From the NCBI RefSeq assembly GCF_001704415.2, contig NC_030817.1:50453550-50517549 (forward strand): a stretch of DNA of 64,000 nucleotides, read 5' to 3'. The DNA is from Capra hircus (taxonomy: Eukaryota > Chordata > Mammalia > Artiodactyla > Bovidae). Numbering within the stretch: position 1 is the stretch's first letter; every line of letters starts with the position of its first letter. Of the stretch, positions 58,601 through 63,848 are shown one piece after another. A model generated the notes under the pieces. It saw nothing but the letters and a program-made list of their open reading frames with translations. It was not told the DNA's origin and did not search any database. The position numbers and the translations under genes are program-made.

Positions 58601-60882
58601 TTTTATAGTTTATCCTGCTCTGACCCAATTCTGATAATGTAGTGGTCTTATTTTCATCCCACAACAGAGTGAATTTGTTTTCATTTGAATCTGTGCTTTT
58701 CAGATTGTGTTCAGCACAGCCTTAGGCTGTTCTAGAGGAGAATGCCTTGTGGGAGAATACCCTCATGATTTATAACTCAAATTGCTTAGATTCTTGAGTA
58801 CTCAAGACTTTCAAGAAGCATGTCTTTCTGAGGCCAGTTAGAATGAGGATATATTATCTAGCAGAGTGAAGGGACAGGGAAGCCTGGCATGCTGCAGTCC
58901 ATGGAGTTGCAAGAGTCAGACACAACTTAGCGACTGAACAGCAACAATATTACCTAGAGAAAAAGGGTTGTTAAAACTGATAGAATAAAGTATGATAAAA
59001 TTTCAGGAGCAAAATAACATTACACAGGAAAAGACTGAAGAAAGGTGTTAATAAGACAGTGCAGGGTCTTCCCTGGTGGTTAAGAATCCACCTTGCAATG
59101 TAGGGAACAGGGGTTTGATCCCTGGTCGGGGAACTAAGATCTCACATGCTGTGTGGCAACTAAGCCTGCCCGCTGCAATTACTGAGTCTGTGTGCCACAA
59201 CTGGAGTCCGTGTCCCACAGTGAAAGATCCCACATGAAGCCACAAAGATCCTGTGTGCCCTAAGACCCAGCGCAGCCAAATACAAATAGAGAAAAAATAA
59301 GACAGTGGAGCACGTTTTAGAGAGAATTCAGTTTTAAAACAGTTAGATTTGAGGTGCAGTGTTGATAGAGAAGTATGTTTCTACCTTGTGAAAAGTCACT
59401 CATGGAACACCCTTTCCTGATAATATTAGTATCATGTAAATAAGTTTACAGGGCTACTTTTAATGTTCCATGCACCTGCTCGTCCCTTTTCCTTCTTCCT
59501 TCTATCTCTTTCCCCATCAGTTCCTGCTGCCTCTGTCCCCTGCAGAGCCCTGGCCCCTGGGCCCACTCCTCTGTGAGTTCATGCTCGACACATACAGAGT
59601 GTAAGGTGCGATTCGCCAGAACCTGCTGAAGCTGTGGCTCTGAAGTGAGTCTCTTTGCAGGTGGAATCCTCCCAACAAGCCAACGCGGAGGTGATGAGAG
59701 AGATGACCCGGAAGCTGTACAGCCAGTACGAAGAGAAGCTGCAGGAGGAGCAGCAGCGGCACAATGCGGAGAAGGAGGCTCTCCTGGTGTGTATGTCCCA
59801 CCTGCTGATGGAACAACCAGGGAGTGTTGGGTGCATTATTGTTGGTGAGCTTTAAATGGGAAGGTGTGTACTCGGAGGTGAGTTAGTGGACTCTAAGATG
59901 GGTTTAGTATGTGCCTCTCACTCCTCTCCCTTCTCCTTCCCTTTACTCACCTTCCTCCCTGCTTAAAGGAGCCCTCAACCTCTGGCTCTCAGTACACCCC
60001 TTTCTCCAGCCAGTCTGACCATTTGCCACATCCAGGCTGATCCTGGCTTACCTGCAGCTGTGAATTTCCTTACCACATCTTCTCCTCCTTCCCTGTCCCC
60101 ATCCTGCTTATGGTCCCGGAGAGTCTTGAAGATGCCAGCATCTCCACGAATGAAGTCTTTCCTCCTCACACAGCTGCAAGTGTCCCCTGTCCTGGCGAAG
60201 CCCATTCTCTCTGTTCTCTGCTGTGGAATTCTCTTGTCCCTGTTATTAGAGCTGGGCTGTGCATCTCCGATCTTAGGTTCTCTAGCAGAGCATCGATTCC
60301 TTGAGGACAGGGACTCGATCTGCCTTATCTTGTGTCCCCACAGGCTTAGTACATGTGCTGAATAATTGACTGAGTTGGTGTTTGGGAGAGAGATCTGGGC
60401 ACTCTGCATTCAATTCCACTTCCAGCCCTAATTCCCTTTATGTTGTTGGCAAATACAGTGATACTTTGAGCATCTTGTCAGGAGATAAGTAACATTTGTA
60501 GGTTCTTTTTTTCTTTAAGGGTGGTGGAAAAAGGCAGAAAGATAACTAGGCCCTTGCAATGTGTCTTTTATTCATTGGTTAGAACCGGAATCATGGAATT
60601 TGAGTTCATGATTCTCTGAGACTCTTCTAGGCTCCCGGGTCATGCCGGGTCATGCTTCTAAAGAGACAAGATGATTTAGCAAGGCCTGAGCTGTTTGAAC
60701 CCTGATTGGTAGTGACTGCGTGCTCTTCTGAGAAGAGTGTGTTTCTTTTGCAGGAAGAAACCAATAGTTTTCTGAAAGCCATTGAAGAAGCCAATAAAAA
60801 GATGCAGGCGGCAGAGATCAGCCTCGAGGAGAAGGACCAGAGGATCGGGGAGCTGGACAGGCTGATTGAGCGCATGGAGAAG
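13486..60882 (+). CDS. MYZAP: MYZAP, myocardial zonula adherens protein, coding exons 1-8 (3' part outside window)
   Basis: Eight exons (13486-13551, 26948-27034, 42398-42553, 46147-46239, 50098-50211, 54221-54373, 59661-59786, 60754-60882) join into 308 open codons. The product is recognised as MYZAP (Myozap) from its start MLRSTSTVTLLSG, the segment LPQGVVYGVVRRSDQ and the coiled-coil sequence that follows. The family is known as a plaque protein of cardiac intercalated discs that binds ZO-1, desmoplakin and the myosin phosphatase subunit MYPT2 and promotes Rho-dependent SRF signalling. Residues 1-90 are low-complexity to mixed; from about residue 90 to 308 the sequence is Glu/Lys/Gln-rich with heptad-like leucines, as expected for a long coiled coil. 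The human protein is about 466 residues, so roughly 150 C-terminal residues are missing here because the window ends in intron 8. In human the locus also makes GCOM1 read-through transcripts into POLR2M; that cannot be tested here. All exon lengths are multiples of three. Confidence 0.95.
14290..14609 (-). mobile_element. BovB LINE 3' tail with short TSD
   Basis: Reverse BovB end starting with a GTT repeat (14293-14305) and GTCGCTCAGTCATATCCGAC, through GTGATGCCATCCAACCATCT. TTGTGCCTT flanks it at 14281-14289 and 14610-14618. About 320 bases. Confidence 0.85.
14720..14916 (-). mobile_element. Bov-tA SINE, left arm of inverted pair
   Basis: Reverse Bov-tA running from TTAGTTGTGTCTGACTCTTT to TTTACCATAAGCGCCACC. 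The outer head bases are missing at the junction with the next, oppositely oriented copy. Confidence 0.85.
14917..15117 (+). mobile_element. Bov-tA SINE, right arm of inverted pair
   Basis: Forward Bov-tA beginning inside its head (AGCTCAAACAGTAAAG) and ending at GACACGACTAAGCAACTGAA. It holds a local duplication of the GCATGCAGGAGA segment at about 14945-14972. It directly abuts the previous copy. Confidence 0.85.
16614..17218. promoter_or_regulatory. Candidate muscle/heart enhancer: GATA, MEF2 and E-box cluster
   Basis: A repeat-poor stretch of intron 1. GATA motifs (WGATAR, either strand) lie at 16731-16736, 16803-16808, 16902-16907, 16923-16928, 16949-16954, 17173-17178 and 17213-17218. 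A perfect MEF2 site CTAAAAATAG is at 16890-16899, and CAGCTG E-boxes are at 16614-16619, 16645-16650 and 16799-16804. Function is inference from motif content and the cardiac role of MYZAP. Confidence 0.4.
18220..18560. repeat. L2-like relic
   Basis: Sequence resembles an L2 3' region, e.g. CTCCTCTGGGAAGCCTGCCT following a 'tgccatttttcatgcctc' type segment. Old, approximate borders. Confidence 0.45.
20568..20778 (+). mobile_element. Bov-tA SINE
   Basis: Forward copy, well conserved: AGGGTAAAGCGTCTGCCTGC, GGTTCGATCCCTGGGTCGGG, and tail AGCGACTTCACTTCTTCACTT. Confidence 0.9.
21004..21124 (+). mobile_element. CHR-type SINE
   Basis: Forward diverged copy (GGGACTGGTCCAGTGGTTAA, GGTTGGGGAACTAAGATCC) with an A-tail at 21107-21124. 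Confidence 0.75.
21970..22150 (-). mobile_element. Bov-tA SINE
   Basis: Reverse, diverged Bov-tA: TCAGTCATGTCCAACACTTT, GGGATTTTCCACACGAGTAC and TGTCTCCTGCATTGGCAGAA. Confidence 0.8.
22205..22318 (-). mobile_element. Bov-A SINE fragment
   Basis: Reverse Bov-A part only: TTAGTTGCTCCTGTCTGACT, CCTCTGTCCATGGGATATCC, then stops before the tRNA-like part. Confidence 0.75.
22325..22502 (-). mobile_element. CHR-type SINE
   Basis: Reverse copy with a TTTATTTATTTGACTGC start, GGGATTGAACCTGGGCCCC and the head complement CCACCAGGGAAGTCCC. Confidence 0.85.
22582..22606. repeat. ACC trinucleotide repeat
   Basis: Short run of ACC units followed by AGCAGG. Length may vary. Confidence 0.8.
24488..24776 (+). 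repeat. Ancient mammalian repeat, left part (split by BovB)
   Basis: The sequence TATTAGTTTACTGGAGCTGC ... TATAAGGACACCAGTCATTT is a familiar mammalian interspersed repeat, family name not assigned with certainty. It resumes at 25833. A second copy is at 33449-33880. Confidence 0.6.
24777..25832 (+). mobile_element. BovB LINE, 5'-truncated
   Basis: Forward copy of about 1.05 kb covering the end of the reverse-transcriptase ORF and the 3' tail (GACATGACTTAGTGGCTGAA). The RT catalytic box reads YTDD instead of YADD, followed by TTLMAKSEEELESLL. Stops and frame changes follow, so it is dead. It interrupts the older repeat on both sides. Confidence 0.88.
25833..25935 (+). repeat. Ancient mammalian repeat, right part
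   Basis: Continues the repeat left off at 24776: AAAGACCCTATTTTCAAATA, CACATTCTGAGGTACTAGGA, then GGGGGACAGAATTCC. Confidence 0.6.
26040..26530 (-). repeat. Old L1 3'-region relic
   Basis: Reverse old L1-type sequence: GTGTGACCATCACCACCATC, CATGTCCTCAAGGTTGCTCC, CATTGATGGACATTTGGGAT. Confidence 0.7.
26948..27034 (+). CDS. MYZAP: MYZAP coding exon 2 (residues 23-51)
   Basis: This exon has 29 codons beginning ANVCRLRLTVPPE, followed by a Pro/Glu/Lys-rich linker that ends in RREQ. The acceptor is CTCCCAG|GCA behind a pyrimidine tract, and the donor is CAG|GTAAGC, both good sites. Phase is 0 on both sides. The VCRLRLTVPPE core is the best-conserved part as I recall the family; the linker after it is divergent. 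A CHR-type SINE begins about 35 bases after the donor. Confidence 0.93.
27069..27185 (-). mobile_element. CHR-type SINE just after exon 2
   Basis: Reverse copy (GTGCGGCATGTGGGATCTCA ... CTGCCAGGGAAGTCCC) starting about 35 bases after the exon 2 donor. Confidence 0.8.
28509..28634 (+). mobile_element. Bov-tA SINE truncated at its 3' end, 13-bp TSD
   Basis: Forward copy with an intact head (CTTCCCTGGTGGCTCAGAGG) that stops inside the Bov-A body at CTTGCCTGGAGA. A perfect ATCTTTTGATACA duplication lies at 28496-28508 and 28635-28647. No tail. Confidence 0.88.
30079..30398 (-). mobile_element. CHR-type SINE, long form
   Basis: Reverse copy of about 320 bases with a poly-T start, a middle with AGTTGTGGCCCATGGGCTTA, and the head complement CTGAACCACCAGGTAAGCCC. 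Confidence 0.8.
30899..31113 (-). mobile_element. Bov-tA SINE
   Basis: Reverse, full copy. TSD ACTGATTAGAGA (30887-30898) and ACTGACTAGAGA (31114-31125), 11 of 12 identical. Confidence 0.9.
31530..31568 (+). pseudogene. 5S rRNA 5' fragment (tailless retropseudogene)
   Basis: 39 bases matching 5S rRNA from its first base: GTCTATGGCCATACCACCC (18 of 19), then a diverged GCCCGTTCTTGTCT. It stops at about 5S nt 40 with no tail. AAAATATGAAATCC (31515-31528) precedes and AAAAGTGTGAAATCT (31569-31583) follows, consistent with an aged TSD. It lacks the internal control region and cannot be functional. Confidence 0.8.
31606..31795 (+). mobile_element. Bov-tA SINE
   Basis: Forward copy: GGTGGCTCAGTGGTAAAGAA, GATTCGATCCCTGAGTCAGG, tail ATCGGATGTGATTGAGCACC. 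It interrupts or abuts a MIR relic at 31796-31875. Confidence 0.85.
31796..31875. repeat. MIR relic
   Basis: CCCATTTTATAGTTGAGGAA followed by an 'agtaacttgcctgaag' segment, typical of MIR. Confidence 0.6.
32403..32577 (-). mobile_element. CHR-type SINE
   Basis: Reverse copy ending with CACTGGACCACCAGGGAAGT; GCATGTGGGATCAAACCCAG is partly collapsed. Confidence 0.8.
33124..33328 (-). mobile_element. Bov-tA SINE
   Basis: Reverse copy, TTAGTTGCTCAGTCGTGTCC to GAGCCACCAGAGAAGCCC, between TGTACATATGTG and TGTACATATATG direct repeats. Confidence 0.88.
33449..33880 (+). repeat. Ancient mammalian repeat, second copy
   Basis: Same family as 24488-25935: TATTAGTTTCCTTGGCCTGC, GACCGGAAGTCCAGGATCAA, CAAGGACACTAGTCATATTG. 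It is continuous here. Confidence 0.6.
35718..36003 (-). mobile_element. Mosaic SINE: CHR ends around a Bov-A body
   Basis: CHR-type sequence at about 35720-35793 and at 35940-36003 (ending with the head complement), with a Bov-A body at about 35800-35940. No TSD is seen around the Bov-A part (see findings). Confidence 0.7.
36473..36671 (-). mobile_element. Bov-tA SINE, left arm of inverted pair
   Basis: Reverse copy from CGCAGTTGTGTCTAACTCTG to GAGCCACCAGGGAAGCCCC. Confidence 0.88.
36712..36925 (+). mobile_element. Bov-tA SINE, right arm of inverted pair
   Basis: Forward, well-conserved copy: CTTCCCTGGTGGCTCAGATG, GGTTCAAACCCTGGGTCGGG, AGTCAGACACGACTGAGCGA, and a CACTTT-repeat tail. The spacer to the opposite copy is about 40 bases. 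Confidence 0.9.
37095..37440 (-). mobile_element. Bovine-type L1 3' region
   Basis: Reverse sequence typical of ruminant L1 3' ends: AACATGAATCAGCCATAGGT, CCCCTCCCTTTTGAATTTCC, TTTTACATATGGTCGTGTAA. About 345 bases. Confidence 0.8.
39215..39408 (+). mobile_element. Bov-tA SINE with 20-bp TSD
   Basis: Forward copy. Direct repeats AAGCTATCCTGAGGGTTTTG (39195-39214) and its one-mismatch copy (39409-39428). Confidence 0.92.
40448..40750 (-). mobile_element. CHR-type SINE, long form
   Basis: Reverse copy: TTTTTGGCTGTGCTGAGTCT, GGACCAGGGATCAAACCTGT, ACCACTGAACCACCAGGAAA. Confidence 0.85.
40885..41100 (-). mobile_element. Bov-tA SINE with 14-bp TSD
   Basis: Reverse full copy. TSD CTTAGAGGTCATTA at 40871-40884 and 41101-41114, perfect. 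Confidence 0.92.
41470..41665. repeat. MIR relic
   Basis: MIR-type sequence: a TGGGCTTGAACCTAGG segment, GAAGATTAAATGTGTGAGGG and AAGGTGCTCAATAAAT end. Confidence 0.65.
42398..42553 (+). CDS. MYZAP: MYZAP coding exon 3 (residues 52-103)
   Basis: This is the longest exon here, with 52 codons. It carries DLSNGEST, LPQGVVYGVVRRSDQ and EMVVYGWTTNQLKEEM, and marks the change from the N-terminal head to the coiled coil at about residue 90. The acceptor has a long pyrimidine run ending TTTCAG|CAT and the donor is GAC|GTGAGT. The phase is 0 at both ends. It is the most recognisable MYZAP exon and fixes the identity of the gene. Confidence 0.96.
42712..42924 (-). mobile_element. Bov-tA SINE in intron 3
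   Basis: Reverse copy: TCGCTCAGTTGTGTCCGACT to CCGTCTGAGCCACCAGGGAA. It lies about 160 bases after exon 3. Confidence 0.88.
43669..43731. repeat. TCTA/TTCC tetranucleotide microsatellite
   Basis: Mixed ATCT and CTTC/CCTT tetranucleotide runs, all pyrimidine-biased. Likely variable in length. Confidence 0.85.
45177..45214. repeat. Two tandem copies of a ~20-bp GAAGAAGAGTGAAGATAG unit
   Basis: The unit GAAGAAGAGTGAAGATAG occurs twice with a short spacer (AGT). Purine-rich local duplication in intron 3. Confidence 0.7.
45548..45767 (+). mobile_element. Bov-tA SINE
   Basis: Forward copy with an (ACA)n tail at 45752-45767. TSD TAGTCATGTGTT (45536-45547) and TAGTCATGTATT (45768-45779). Confidence 0.9.
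46147..46239 (+). CDS. MYZAP: MYZAP coding exon 4 (residues 104-134)
   Basis: The exon has 31 codons, starting VRATLEKVRKRMYG and ending IRQLTQELS, charged and heptad-like and part of the coiled coil. A branch-point-like CTAAC at 46121-46125 precedes a short, poor pyrimidine tract and CTGCAG|GTGAGA. The exon therefore begins with a near-consensus 5' splice-site sequence (see findings). The donor is TCA|GTAAGT. Phase is 0 on both sides. Confidence 0.95.
46345..46511 (-). mobile_element. CHR-type SINE after exon 4
   Basis: Reverse copy from CTGGGTCTTCGGTGC to CCACCAGGGAAGTCCC. TSD TGGAATCACAG (46334-46344) and TGGAATCATAG (46512-46522). It begins about 106 bases after the exon 4 donor. Confidence 0.82.
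46620..48600 (+). repeat. Degenerate old L1 relic
   Basis: Patchy similarity to L1 ORF2 end and 3' sequence (GACTACATTAAAATGAAGAC, AAAAAGATTGGAAACCTTAC, ACTACCATTTATGTAAACTA). Stops are frequent and no ORF survives. Interrupted at 47630-47746 by a Bov-tA 3' part. Confidence 0.65.
47630..47746 (+). mobile_element. Bov-tA/BovB 3' fragment in L1 relic
   Basis: Forward Bov-A end only: TGGCAGCCCACTCCAGTGTT, GCAGTCCATGGGGTCACAAG, AGACATGACTGAGCGACTAG. Confidence 0.8.
49169..49366 (+). mobile_element. CHR-type SINE with 11-bp TSD
   Basis: Forward copy with GTTCGATCCCTGGTTGGAGA and a poly-A end (49354-49366). TSD AAGATGCTAAC at 49158-49168 and 49367-49377. About 65 bases of non-SINE-like AT-rich sequence precede the tail. 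Confidence 0.85.
50098..50211 (+). CDS. MYZAP: MYZAP coding exon 5 (residues 135-172)
   Basis: This exon has 38 codons with DYLENHIQTQSSALD and ALASDSISLQ, continuing the coiled coil. The acceptor is TGTCCAG|GTT and the donor is CAG|GTACTC, which is weak after +4. Phase is 0 at both ends. Differences from the human sequence as remembered are conservative and there is no stop. Confidence 0.94.
51539..51563. repeat. CAA trinucleotide microsatellite
   Basis: Eight perfect CAA/ACA units, ending in ACATACAACC. Confidence 0.9.
51575..52115. repeat. Unassigned LTR-like ruminant repeat
   Basis: The block (GAGAGTTCTATTTTATTTGG ... CTATGTATGATAAGATGTAA ... CATCCTGCATTCCCCTCAGG) looks familiar as a ruminant endogenous-retrovirus-type LTR, but I cannot name the family. 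No coding part is seen. Confidence 0.35.
52263..52542 (-). mobile_element. Bov-A2-type SINE (Bov-A dimer)
   Basis: Two reverse Bov-A units in tandem: 52263-52400 and 52415-52542, each with GGGATTCTCCAGGCAAGAAC and ACTGGAGTGGGGTGCC, joined by GTGAAAGGGAAAAGGGAAAG. No tRNA-like head. Confidence 0.85.
53572..53795 (+). mobile_element. Bov-tA SINE with 11-bp TSD
   Basis: Forward copy: AGTGGCTCAGCAGTAGAGAA, TGGACACAACTTAGTGACGA. TSD CTCCTAGTCTT at 53561-53571 and 53796-53806. Confidence 0.88.
54221..54373 (+). CDS. MYZAP: MYZAP coding exon 6 (residues 173-223)
   Basis: The exon has 51 codons starting KTLVDVTLENSNIKD and ending QVENKLLKIK, a clear coiled-coil segment. The acceptor is CCCATCAG|AAA and the donor is AAG|GTAGAT, which matches U1 poorly at +4 to +6. 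The reading frame stays open past the donor to a stop at 54674-54676, so intron retention would add about 100 unrelated residues. Phase is 0 at both ends. Confidence 0.95.
54729..55012 (+). mobile_element. CHR-type SINE, long form
   Basis: Forward copy with GGTCCAGTGGTTAAAAATCT, GGGTTTGATCCCTGGTCTGG, CGCAACTACTGAGTCCTCGC, ending in an A-rich stretch. Confidence 0.82.
55332..55415 (+). repeat. Unassigned 84-bp repeat, copy 1
   Basis: Shares AGATTGTGTTCAGCACAGCC, then GCTGTTCTAGA/GACTGTTCTAGA and CTTGTGGG with 58671-58753. Family unknown. Confidence 0.7.
55424..56323 (-). mobile_element. BovB LINE, 5'-truncated
   Basis: Reverse copy of about 900 bases from the shared Bov-A tail (GTCGCTCAGTCATGTCTGAC) into the RT ORF. 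On the minus strand the RT box reads YADDTTLM (near 56180), the usual BovB form, but frames break further on. No TSD is clear. Confidence 0.88.
56323..56378. repeat. Cryptic ATACAG repeat at BovB 5' truncation point
   Basis: Irregular TATACAG/ATATACAG units that continue from the BovB sequence ACAATATACAG. Confidence 0.75.
57690..58385 (-). repeat. L1 ORF2 relic
   Basis: Reverse L1 ORF2-type sequence: CATTCCTACCACCATACCAT, TTGCCAACACTGGTTACTCT, TTTTCAATTTCTTGATGCTA. Old, with stops. Confidence 0.8.
58404..58427. repeat. Perfect 10-bp inverted repeat, AT-rich
   Basis: AAATTGTTAA and TTAACAATTT separated by TTGT. It sits in an AT-rich stretch at 58386-58500, probably low-complexity. Confidence 0.7.
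58671..58753 (+). repeat. Unassigned 84-bp repeat, copy 2
   Basis: Second copy of the sequence at 55332-55415, same orientation, 3.3 kb away in the same intron. Confidence 0.7.
58870..58950 (+). mobile_element. BovB/Bov-tA 3' fragment
   Basis: Forward tail only: GGCATGCTGCAGTCCATGGA, AGACACAACTTAGCGACTGA, then CAGCAACA. Confidence 0.8.
59062..59295 (+). mobile_element. CHR-type SINE with 12-bp TSD
   Basis: Forward copy with GTTTGATCCCTGGTCGGGGA and the A-rich end. TSD AATAAGACAGTG at 59050-59061 and 59296-59307, perfect. Confidence 0.88.
59661..59786 (+). CDS. MYZAP: MYZAP coding exon 7 (residues 224-265)
   Basis: This exon has 42 codons starting VESSQQANAEVMREM and ending AEKEALL. It is very rich in Glu, Gln and Arg/Lys (YEEKLQEEQQR) and lies in the coiled coil. 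The acceptor is CTTTGCAG|GTG. The donor is CTG|GTGTGT, a weak site; a second GT two bases later would break the frame, so 59786 is chosen because it joins exon 8 in phase 0. Confidence 0.93.
59787..60753 (+). other. MYZAP: MYZAP intron 7
   Basis: The intron is 0.97 kb, phase 0, and no transposable element is recognised in it. It is pyrimidine-rich in its first third, with no other feature. Confidence 0.85.
60754..60882 (+). CDS. MYZAP: MYZAP coding exon 8 (residues 266-308)
   Basis: The exon has 43 codons with EETNSFLKAIEEANKKM, then AEISLEEKDQRIGELD and LIERMEK, among the most conserved coiled-coil stretches of the family as I recall. The acceptor is TTTTGCAG|GAA and the donor is AAG|GTAACA. 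Phase is 0 at both ends. The next coding exon is not found in the remaining 3.1 kb. Confidence 0.95.
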
Positions 60883-62194
60883 GTAACACAGCTTGGAGCC
60901 CGCAGGGCCCTTGCCCAGCCTCCCTGCAGGGTAACAGCTCCCCTCAGGCCTGCCCAAAGGTGTGAGAAGCCCTCACCGCAGATCCCTCTCATTCCTACAA
61001 CTTGTGACTTGAAATAACAAAGACAGAACTATAAAATAAAGTATATGGATGTAAAGCCATTATCCTCCAATTAAAAATCTAGAAAAAAAAAGAGATAGCA
61101 AAAAGTAAAGTATATGGAAGTTTCAGCAAGTCCTGAGTGTTCCTATGTTGAAAATTCTGATGCTTCTAACATCATTACATACCAAATTATTTACAGAAAT
61201 TAATCTTTTAGCAGCCCTGCTTTGCTGGGGCCCTCAGCATGAACTTGGTTTCCCTGGCAGGCAGTCAAGCCCTATTTCCATGTTACGTCGACATCCCAAG
61301 CCAGTTGTTTCTGGGACCGGGGTCTGAAGGGTTGGTTATGCGTCAGAGTAGGGGACTTTGCTCTCCGTGGGTGGGGGTGGAGCAGGGAGAGGCCTGCAGG
61401 AGACAGGAGCTCAGCTGGGATAATGAGCCTGTCTAGAGAGAGAGAAGAAATGAGGTGAGAAGTGGAGAAAAGAGGAGAGGTGGGAGAGCGGAAAGAGAAA
61501 AAGCAAGAAAGATGAAGGGAGGATGACCTTTACCAAGTGACAGCTGACTTCCAAGGGGAGTGGTGGTTGAGTACTAGAGCTGTGGGTTCTAGGAAGTGGC
61601 TCTCTAGCTGTGTGAGTTTACAAAAGAGGGGGGATCAGCTGAGACCACCCCTTGGCATCCTGTGACCCACACTGGACACTGGGAATCCCCAGGCCAATGA
61701 TGGAGGGAGGGGAAATGACAGGGGAAGCAGGATCAACAGCTGGGCTTCCGGCTGGTTCTGAGAAGAGAGCTGACCTATGATGTCTGTGGCCTGGTCCCTG
61801 CTACACTCCTCTGACCAGGAAGGTGGGAATAGCCTTAAACAGAGCTTCTCAGCTGGCCAGGGGGCTCTTCTTTTACGTAATATCTTTTGAGGAGAGGGAC
61901 TTGAACAAATAGAGAGTCAGTTACAATTTCACCTCTACCCTCTGGGAAAGCAGAATCCTACCTTGTCTTGAAGAGAAGATCAGTGGCATGGTTAGGGCTG
62001 ACATCAGTACTGGTTGTAGATGGTGGTTGTAATGATTGGGCAGTGAAGGCATTTTCTGGAATGCAGGCAAGCTTTCCCCTACATAGCCTCGCTCCTGCAA
62101 CAGCAGAAGGTGCTGGTTAAAGCACACTCCCCCCGAGTGACAGGCTATCCTGCAGCAAACAGGAGCCAGGTGAGCGGGTGGTTCTCACTCACAG

Positions 62195-62430
62195 ACAGAG
62201 AGACTATCCATGTTTTAGAATCACACGAACCTAGGGTTTGAGTCTTGCCTCTTTTTCTAGTTGCAAGAAGTTACTTGACTCTTCCAAATTCAGGTTCCTC
62301 TTCTGTAAAATGTTGATAATAGTAATTCTTATTCTTAGGCCTTTTGTGAGGAGTCAACAAGAAAAATCCAGGCCACATGTTTAGGGCAGTGCCTGGCATA
62401 TATAGAGTAGGGGCTCAAAAAATGTGTGGT
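62195..62430. repeat. MIR relic
   Basis: MIR-type: CTCTTCTGTAAAATGTTGAT, an 'agttacttgactcttcc' segment, and GGGCAGTGCCTGGCATATAT. Confidence 0.7.
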
Positions 62431-63848
62431 TCTGATTTTTAGGTTGTGACTTGCATAAATGTCTGCCCCTGGTGTCAACTTTTTTTTTTTTTTTCAGCTG
62501 GACCTGTCCTATAGCTTAGTTTCTTTGTCTCCTTGGGCTTCTGGAAAGTTGCCAACATTTTCCCACTGATGTCCGTGTGGAGCCTGCATGGGGGTTTGTG
62601 GCTGGGGGGCTAGGGTGCTAGTAAGGCTGGCCCTCCCTCCCCATGATTGTGTGGCATAAAATGTTCCCCACGTCCTCCTGGCTTTTTCTCTAGTGATTGA
62701 GAATCTGTTGTCCTTGCTCGTAACTTTTCTTATTTAGGCTAGCAAAACGCTTGCTTTAGGTAGCTAAGATTAGATGTGGCCATTTACTGTTTTTCGCCCT
62801 TCACGGCTAAATCTGTGAGAGCAGGAACCATGGCAAACCTCTGTCACACGTTGTGAACAACATACCTACAGACTTTGTATCCTGTTCTCACATATTTTTG
62901 GATTTTTCTCGAGGACAAACCATGTGCTTTTGAATGACTTCTCTGCTGTACCCCTTAATTTATTGTTTCTCAACATTGTGTCCAAAACAGCTTTCTTTTT
63001 TTCTTCATCAGTTAAAGTCTTTTAAGGAGTGTGTCCTATCAGAGACCCTTCTGCAGAATAGATAGTACTCTATGCCTTGATCTTGGTGGTGGTTCCACCA
63101 GGTAACGTGAATACAGATATGTCAAGGGATTGTGCAGTGTCCACTTAAGATTTGTTGTACCTCAACTTAGGAAAATATCAAAATTTAAAGTATACTGTAA
63201 GCCAGGCCTTGTCCTACTTTATGACAGCTTTTTGGGGAGTTGGAGGGAAGGCTCACTTGTTAAGAATTCACCACTGTTATTTCAGGGCTCATGTAAATTT
63301 CCAGCCAGTGGCAGAAACCATGGGGACAGTTAGTCTGTGCATTCACTGCAGAGATTTGAAAGAAGTAACAAAACCCCACGAAAAAGTTGGTCTCCCTTTA
63401 TTCTGAATATGTCAGTGATAACATACCCTCCCTTCCAGAGTGTTGTACTGCTTCCCTCTCTGACTATCCCTTGTCTGCTACTGCTGACAGCTTCAGAAAT
63501 TGTGGGAGTTCAAGTTTCAAGGATTTGCTTTTCATATTTGGTGGGAGAGAAGTTTGGGATCTGTATAACTAGTCAGAGCTTATTGGGCAGAATTTCTGAG
63601 GGTAAAGATGAGACACAGCCATACTTAAAGAAAGCCCTCAAGCAGAAGAGTCTCCTCTCAATTAGTGAGCAGGATTTGATAAATTTCATTTTAAGGAAAT
63701 TTGTCATACTAACAGTTGTAATGTATTTCTGGTGCAATTTTGGTGGTAATCGACACTATACCTTTATTAATATTTTTCACTGTGTTCAAAGAAATGTCCA
63801 TATGCTTTTTACTTTTTTAAGGTAAACTAAATTTATACAGAAATGTGT

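Larger units (their letters stand above)
54374..59660 (+). other. MYZAP: MYZAP intron 6
   Basis: The intron is 5.3 kb, phase 0. It holds two CHR-type SINEs, a BovB copy, an L1 ORF2 relic and two copies of an unassigned 84-bp sequence. About 56.4-57.65 kb looks unique, without a recognised feature. Confidence 0.85.

Noticed and set aside
61433..61530. Purine-rich tract as triplex-forming H-DNA
   Set aside because: Interrupted by several pyrimidines and without mirror symmetry, so not called.
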